The translations under genes were made by a program, and so were the position numbers. Positions 32,361 to 37,032 of a stretch of DNA of 37,032 bases are shown piece after piece. Each line of letters starts with the position of its first letter. Position 1 is the stretch's first letter. This DNA is from Gammaproteobacteria bacterium (GTDB lineage Bacteria > Pseudomonadota > Gammaproteobacteria > SZUA-152), in the NCBI GenBank assembly GCA_011051755.1, contig DRKN01000093.1:1-37032 (forward strand). Direction: 5' to 3'. Below the pieces are notes generated by a model. It saw only the letters and a list, made by a program, of their open reading frames with translations, was not told the origin of the DNA and made no database searches.

Positions 32361-35300
32361 ATGAACAAGAATAAAGACGCACAACGCATCCGGCGCGAGT
32401 ACAACCAGTGGGTAGCCAATGAAACGTTGGAAGACTATGCCCTGCGTTATACCGCCAAACGGGCACGACGCTGGTCCACAGCTTGGGTTGCCAATACCGC
32501 GTTGGGCATTATTTCTTTCCTGGCACTGGAGGCCATCGGCGGCACCATCACCCTGAATTACGGTTTCACCAACGCCATGTGGGCGATAGTGGTGGTGGGA
32601 GGCATTATCTTTCTGTCCGGGTTGCCACTAGCCTATTATGCCGCGCGCGATGGCATCGATGTCGACCTTCTCACCCGTGGCGCCGGTTTTGGCTATATCG
32701 GTTCCACCGTTTCATCACTGGTTTACGCCTCATTCACCTTTATATTCTTTGCCATTGAAGCAGCAATCATGTCGATGGCCATCAATATGACCACGGGCAT
32801 TCCGATGTCGCTGGCCTATCTCATCAGCACCATCGTGGTGATTCCTCTGGTGACTCACGGCATCACGCGTATTTCCCATTTTCAGGCCTGGACACAACCT
32901 TTGTGGCTATTTCTGCAAATCCTGCCGTTGGTGTTTATCGGCATGCACGAGTCTGAAGCCTTTTCACAATGGCTCACGTTTGGCGGTTCTGCTGCCGGGG
33001 GAGAGCAAGGGTTTCAACTGCTGCTGTTTGGTGCGGCGGCAGCGGTGATTTTTCCCCTGATTGCCCAGAATGGCGAACAGGCCGACTTTTTGCGGTTTTT
33101 GCCGGAGCGAACCCAACAGAATAAAATCCAATGGTGGTTGGCCGTGGTGGGCGCCGGGCCGGGTTGGGTGATATTTGGTGTCATCAAGCTGTTTATTGGC
33201 TCATTTCTCGCCGTGCTCGCCCTGAATCACGGCTTATCTTCCACCTTGGCTGATGACCCGGCACATATGTATGCCGTGGCATTTAGCTACATTACGGTGA
33301 ATCCCGATATGGCGCTGTGGCTGGCGGGTATTTTTGTGGTCATTTCACAGTTGAAGATCAATGTTACCAATGCCTATGCCGGATCTATCGCCTGGGGTAA
33401 TTTTTTCTCACGGTTGACGCACAGTCATCCGGGGCGTGTGGTGTGGCTGCTGTTCAATGTGACGATTGCCCTGATGCTGATGGAGCTTGGACTTTATCAG
33501 GCCTTTGAAAGTATTTTGATTACCTACGGCTGTCTGGTGGTCGCCTGGGTGGCTTGCGTGGTAGCGGATCTGGTGATCAACAAGCCGCTGGGCCTGAGTC
33601 CGGCGCATATCGAGTTCAGACGCAGCCACCTGTACGACATCAACCCAGTGGGTGTGGTATCGATGTTTATCGCCTCTTGCGTCGGTATTCTCGCTAATTG
33701 GGGGCTTTTTGGCGAGATTGCAGAGGCCCTGGCCGCCTTCATATCTTTGCTGATCCCCTTTGTTACGGTACCACTCATCGCCTGCCTCACTCGGGGGCGG
33801 TATTATCTTTGTCGTCAAGCGGAGGAGGATGCCGTGCCTGGATCGCCACATAAGGAAACACAACAACGTTGCCAGGTCTGTGAAAACTGTTTTGATCACG
33901 AAGATATGAGTCAGTGTCCGAGTTATGATGGCGCGATTTGCTCATTGTGCTGTGCATTGGATTCCCGTTGTGGTAATCAGTGCCGCCCGCATGCCCACTT
34001 ATCGGTACAATCATCGTCACTATTCAGTCGGATACTGCCGGCGTTCATTCACCAGCGACTGCATTCTGTCACGGGACATTTTTTGGGCATGTTCTTCATA
34101 ACCACCGGCATTATCGCAGGTTTGCTTACGGTGGTTTTTTATGGTCAGCAGAACAAGACAGAAGCTGATTTGATATTAATCAGCGATGCATTATGGCAAG
34201 TATTTTTCCTCTTGATGTTGATCACCGGTGTCTTGGTCTGGCTTTATGTGCTGGCCCAGCAAAGTGCCCGCTTCGCTCTCAATGAAACACGGCTTCAAGC
34301 AGAATTGTTGGCCAATGAAGCAGAGGCACATGAGCAAACCGCAATAGAATTGGCGCAGGCACGTGATACGGCCAATGCAGCCAATCAGGCTAAGTCGCGC
34401 TATTTGTCAGGCGTTAGTCATGAATTAAGGACACCACTGAACACCATTTTTGGTTATTCCCAGCTAATGGAGGCCGACACCCGGCTGGATGCAAAAAACC
34501 AAAAAATTTCATCGGTGATAAGGCGCAGTAGTGAACATCTTGCAGATGTCATTGAAGGCCTGCTGGAAATTTCAAAAATCGAGGCGCATAAATTTGACTT
34601 GCGCCGTGATACGGTGGATCTGCGTTTGTTGATTCAACAGCTTGACGACATGTTTCGGCCATTGGCCAAGGATAAAGGCATTGATTTTATTGTTATTTGT
34701 CAGGCGGAACTGCCCCGGTTTGTTTCCACCGATGAGAAGCGGCTGCGACAAATCTTATTGAATTTGCTGTCCAACGCCATAAAATTTACCCTTGAAGGTA
34801 AAGTCGAGTTGCAAATCACCTACCGGAATCAGGTTTCCCGCATGATCGTCAGAGATACAGGCATCGGCATTGCCAAGGATGACCAGTCGAGGATTTTCGA
34901 ACCTTTTGAGCGAGTACATAATAAACAGACTCAATTGATTAGTGGTACTGGGCTGGGTTTGTCGATTAGCCGCCTGCTGGTAGAAATGATGGGAGGCAAT
35001 CTTGAACTGAAAAGTCAGCTTGAACAGGGCACGGAGTTTTGTCTGAGTCTTTTTTTACCGAGCGTGGACGAGCGGCTTACGGTGAATCAGGATCATGCCA
35101 ACATCTGTGGTTATGAAGGGAAATCTCGCCATATCATGATTGTCGATGATGAAAGCAGTCATCGGCATCTGATAAGTGATTTATTGCAGCCGCTAGGTTT
35201 TGTCGTTCATCAGGCAGAGTCGGCCGAACAGGCATTTGCCCTGTTGGAAGGACGGCTTCAGTCGATTGATTTGTTCTTGCTGGACATCAATATGCCTGAA

Positions 35301-35762
35301 GTGAATGGTTGGCAGTTATTGGAAGAGCTTCGCCAGCGTGGTTTCAAAAAATCCATCATCCTCCTTTCGGCCGATCCGTATGAAAATGCCACTTTGCAGC
35401 AAAAAGAGACGGGATTTGATGCTTATATCAATAAGCCGGTGCGTATTGAAAAACTGCTTAAACAATTGCAGCGCTGTCTCGATTTGCAGTGGCGAGGCAT
35501 TCAAGAAATTTCGCAAACAAATTCAAGGGACAGCGGCAATGGTGAAGCATTCCTTCCAGATCCTGACACAATGGATTCATTGAGAAATTTTGCAAGCATG
35601 GGTTACTTGAAAGGGGTGATGGAATGTATTGAATCTCTTGAATCACAGTATCCACAATCGCCCTGGGTTGCAAAAATAAGAGCACTAACGGATAAATGTG
35701 ATCTCGATAGTATTGTCCACATGATTGGTGAACTGGCTGGATCCAATGGCAGGGAACCCTGA
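32361..35762 (+). CDS. NCS1 transporter-fused hybrid sensor histidine kinase
   Basis: A 1133-residue protein. Residues about 20-490 form a polytopic domain like NCS1 nucleobase transporters (LEDYALRYTAKRARRWS, IDVDLLTRGAGFGYIGS). A nine-cysteine patch follows (Cys504 to Cys541, C-x2-C-x2-C then CSLCC and C-x3-C, with nearby histidines), which could bind zinc or sense redox. Two more membrane segments (about 575-595 and 615-640), a coiled coil, then HisKA with His687 in SHELRTPLN, and HATPase boxes (NLLSNAIKFT, DTGIGIA, GTGLGLS). A receiver domain spans about 924-1040 with Asp975 in LLDINMP and the KP lysine, then a helical tail. A GTG at 32346 is another possible start. Likely senses a nitrogen compound; the ligand is inferred from context. 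Confidence 0.88.
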   Translation: MNKNKDAQRIRREYNQWVANETLEDYALRYTAKRARRWSTAWVANTALGIISFLALEAIGGTITLNYGFTNAMWAIVVVGGIIFLSGLPLAYYAARDGIDVDLLTRGAGFGYIGSTVSSLVYASFTFIFFAIEAAIMSMAINMTTGIPMSLAYLISTIVVIPLVTHGITRISHFQAWTQPLWLFLQILPLVFIGMHESEAFSQWLTFGGSAAGGEQGFQLLLFGAAAAVIFPLIAQNGEQADFLRFLPERTQQNKIQWWLAVVGAGPGWVIFGVIKLFIGSFLAVLALNHGLSSTLADDPAHMYAVAFSYITVNPDMALWLAGIFVVISQLKINVTNAYAGSIAWGNFFSRLTHSHPGRVVWLLFNVTIALMLMELGLYQAFESILITYGCLVVAWVACVVADLVINKPLGLSPAHIEFRRSHLYDINPVGVVSMFIASCVGILANWGLFGEIAEALAAFISLLIPFVTVPLIACLTRGRYYLCRQAEEDAVPGSPHKETQQRCQVCENCFDHEDMSQCPSYDGAICSLCCALDSRCGNQCRPHAHLSVQSSSLFSRILPAFIHQRLHSVTGHFLGMFFITTGIIAGLLTVVFYGQQNKTEADLILISDALWQVFFLLMLITGVLVWLYVLAQQSARFALNETRLQAELLANEAEAHEQTAIELAQARDTANAANQAKSRYLSGVSHELRTPLNTIFGYSQLMEADTRLDAKNQKISSVIRRSSEHLADVIEGLLEISKIEAHKFDLRRDTVDLRLLIQQLDDMFRPLAKDKGIDFIVICQAELPRFVSTDEKRLRQILLNLLSNAIKFTLEGKVELQITYRNQVSRMIVRDTGIGIAKDDQSRIFEPFERVHNKQTQLISGTGLGLSISRLLVEMMGGNLELKSQLEQGTEFCLSLFLPSVDERLTVNQDHANICGYEGKSRHIMIVDDESSHRHLISDLLQPLGFVVHQAESAEQAFALLEGRLQSIDLFLLDINMPEVNGWQLLEELRQRGFKKSIILLSADPYENATLQQKETGFDAYINKPVRIEKLLKQLQRCLDLQWRGIQEISQTNSRDSGNGEAFLPDPDTMDSLRNFASMGYLKGVMECIESLESQYPQSPWVAKIRALTDKCDLDSIVHMIGELAGSNGREP

Positions 35763-36709
35763 TGCAGAGATTCAAGGACAAGACAACCGTGCTGGTTGTG
35801 GATGATTCACCGGATTCGTTGAGCATGGTCAATCTTGCTCTGGATGAAGCGGGCATTGCGGTTTTGATCGCACTCAATGGTCAACAGGCCATGAATGTAC
35901 TTGAGAAAATTACGCCCGATATCATTTTAATGGATGCCATGATGCCGGTGATGGACGGTTTTGAATGTGCCGGTGAGATCCGCAAGCGATTACCGCTGAT
36001 TCCGATTATTTTCATGACCGGCCTCAGTGACGTTGAGCACATCGTCAAGGCTTTTGACGCCGGGGGCAATGATTACATTGTCAAGCCGATTCACCCCGAG
36101 GAATTACTGGTGCGTATCCGTCAGCACATCAACAGCACACGCATGTTGATGGAGGCGCAAAAGGCGCTGGATTCACTGCGTCAATATGTCTTTTGCATCG
36201 ACAATCGAGGACATATTTTATGGGCGACCCCAGAGGCTCAAACCTTGTTGGATCAAGCACAAACAGCAGCGGACTCAATAAGGCTGGAGGAACGCTTCAG
36301 TCGCTGGTTACCCAATGGTCAGATTGGACACGATTTGGCCTTGCCCGTGAGCAAACAGGACACGATGCTGACAGTGTACTATTTCAAACAGACCGAAGAA
36401 GATGAATATCTTCTAAAAATCCAATCGCCCAATGTTGAAATTGATCCGGCAATTCTGGAACAGAGGTTGGCCATAACCTACCGTGAAGCAGAAGTTTTGC
36501 TTTGGTTGGCGCACGGTAAGACCAATCGGGAAATTGCCGAAATTCTTGAAATGAGTCCGAGAACCGTGAATAAACATCTGGAGCAAATGTTTCCCAAGAT
36601 CGGCGCGGACAATCGTACCGTTGCCGCCTCCGTTGCCATACAAATTATCCTCGGTGGGCGTATTGGGCGTCCACCAAACCAGGAATACTCTATTCAGGAA
36701 ATTAAATAA
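35762..36709 (+). CDS. LuxR-type response regulator partner of the NCS1-fused kinase
   Basis: A 315-residue regulator. The receiver (about residues 8-125) has the acidic pair DD14-15, phospho-acceptor Asp58 in LMDAMMP, FMTG and the lysine of VKPIHP. A middle part (about 140-235) looks like a degenerate PAS (QYVFCIDNRGHILWATPEAQTLL). The C-terminus is a LuxR/GerE helix-turn-helix with ITYREAEVLLWLAHGKTNREIAEILEMSPRTVNKHLEQMF. Its ATG overlaps the kinase stop by one base (TGATG), so the two are made together. The most likely targets are the divergent porin-urt-ure operon and its own unit. Confidence 0.92.
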   Translation: MQRFKDKTTVLVVDDSPDSLSMVNLALDEAGIAVLIALNGQQAMNVLEKITPDIILMDAMMPVMDGFECAGEIRKRLPLIPIIFMTGLSDVEHIVKAFDAGGNDYIVKPIHPEELLVRIRQHINSTRMLMEAQKALDSLRQYVFCIDNRGHILWATPEAQTLLDQAQTAADSIRLEERFSRWLPNGQIGHDLALPVSKQDTMLTVYYFKQTEEDEYLLKIQSPNVEIDPAILEQRLAITYREAEVLLWLAHGKTNREIAEILEMSPRTVNKHLEQMFPKIGADNRTVAASVAIQIILGGRIGRPPNQEYSIQEIK

Positions 36710-37032
36710 TTTATATAAGTGGTGCTCGAATTTAGTTTGTATTCACCTGGCAAAAGTATGTGCTCTTAGGCGAGGGGCGTGAGCACGACTGCATGGAGGC
36801 AGGAGGTAGGGCGACTCAGGAGACACAGCCAGGGCAAACGCACGAAATATGCATGCTTTTCAATTAGCTGGAATAATATATTCATGTAAAGCTTGAGTGT
36901 TGTGGTTAAACTGAGGTTCCTTTCTTAGAACGACAAACTATCCCTTATTTATCATCTAGATAGACAAAAACAGGGTTCAAGGCTCTGTCTACATTTTTAC
37001 TTTCTTCAGTAACTGGTAGGCTTTTTGTTGCC
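36710..37032. other. AT-rich downstream region
   Basis: No complete gene is seen. A minus-strand frame runs in from the right edge and stops at 36945-36947; its 28 codons read plausibly as a protein C-terminus (ending NPVFVYLDDK), but an open frame this short is expected by chance fairly often. No clear intrinsic terminator follows the response regulator. Confidence 0.35.
36945..37031 (-). CDS. Possible C-terminal end of a gene beyond the window
   Basis: Reading the minus strand from the right edge gives 28 codons without a stop (ATKSLPVTEESKNVDRALNP and on), ending in TAA at 36945-36947. Composition looks protein-like, but there is too little to identify a family, and chance alone could produce it. 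Confidence 0.25.
   Translation of the reverse strand, partial: ATKSLPVTEESKNVDRALNPVFVYLDDK

Overview
The window is a chromosomal stretch from a gammaproteobacterium. The gene order comEC - exbB - exbD - msbA - lpxK - ycaR - kdsB, with lolC/lolD and a DUF2062 gene just upstream, is the arrangement I recall from Pseudomonas-like and other Gammaproteobacteria. A SoxW-like tandem thioredoxin and a moderate-to-high GC content would fit a sulfur-oxidising or Chromatiales-like lineage, but that is inference and I cannot name the genus. No phage, transposase, CRISPR array, tRNA or rRNA gene was seen.

Layout. (1) 1-2.5 kb: a gene-poor start with small palindromes, then a secreted DUF1566 protein and an unusual protein that joins two globin domains. 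(2) 2.7-13.0 kb: an envelope-biogenesis block with lipoprotein release (lolC, lolD), a DUF2062 membrane protein (opposite strand), DNA uptake (comEC), an ExbB/ExbD motor pair, lipid A flippase msbA, lipid A kinase lpxK, a Trm112-like protein and CMP-KDO synthesis (kdsB). (3) 13.2-19.0 kb: an endonuclease III-related glycosylase, two diguanylate cyclases, a tandem thioredoxin-domain protein and a small DUF3622 protein. (4) 19.1-31.9 kb, all on the minus strand: a complete urea utilisation locus transcribed as porin - urtA - urtB - urtC - urtD - urtE - ureD - ureA - ureB - ureC - ureE - small membrane protein - ureF - ureG. (5) 32.3-36.7 kb, divergent from the porin: a large hybrid sensor kinase whose N-terminal half is an NCS1-type (cytosine permease-like) transporter, followed with a one-base overlap by a LuxR-type response regulator.

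How it works together. The porin probably lets urea across the outer membrane. UrtA binds it, UrtBC with the UrtDE ATPases import it, UreABC hydrolyses it to ammonia and CO2, and UreDEFG install the nickel centre. The transporter-fused kinase and its regulator, placed head to head with this operon across a ~510-base spacer that carries perfect inverted repeats, are the best candidate for a little-described urea or nucleobase-nitrogen sensing system. The logic resembles CbrA/CrbS kinases, which use an SLC5 transporter domain, but here the sensor domain is from another transporter family and carries a nine-cysteine cluster before the kinase.

Intergenic regions are rich in short dispersed elements: at least two REP-like palindrome families, a near-perfect 50-base hairpin, two copies of a ~68-base repeat and two copies of a ~37-base repeat.
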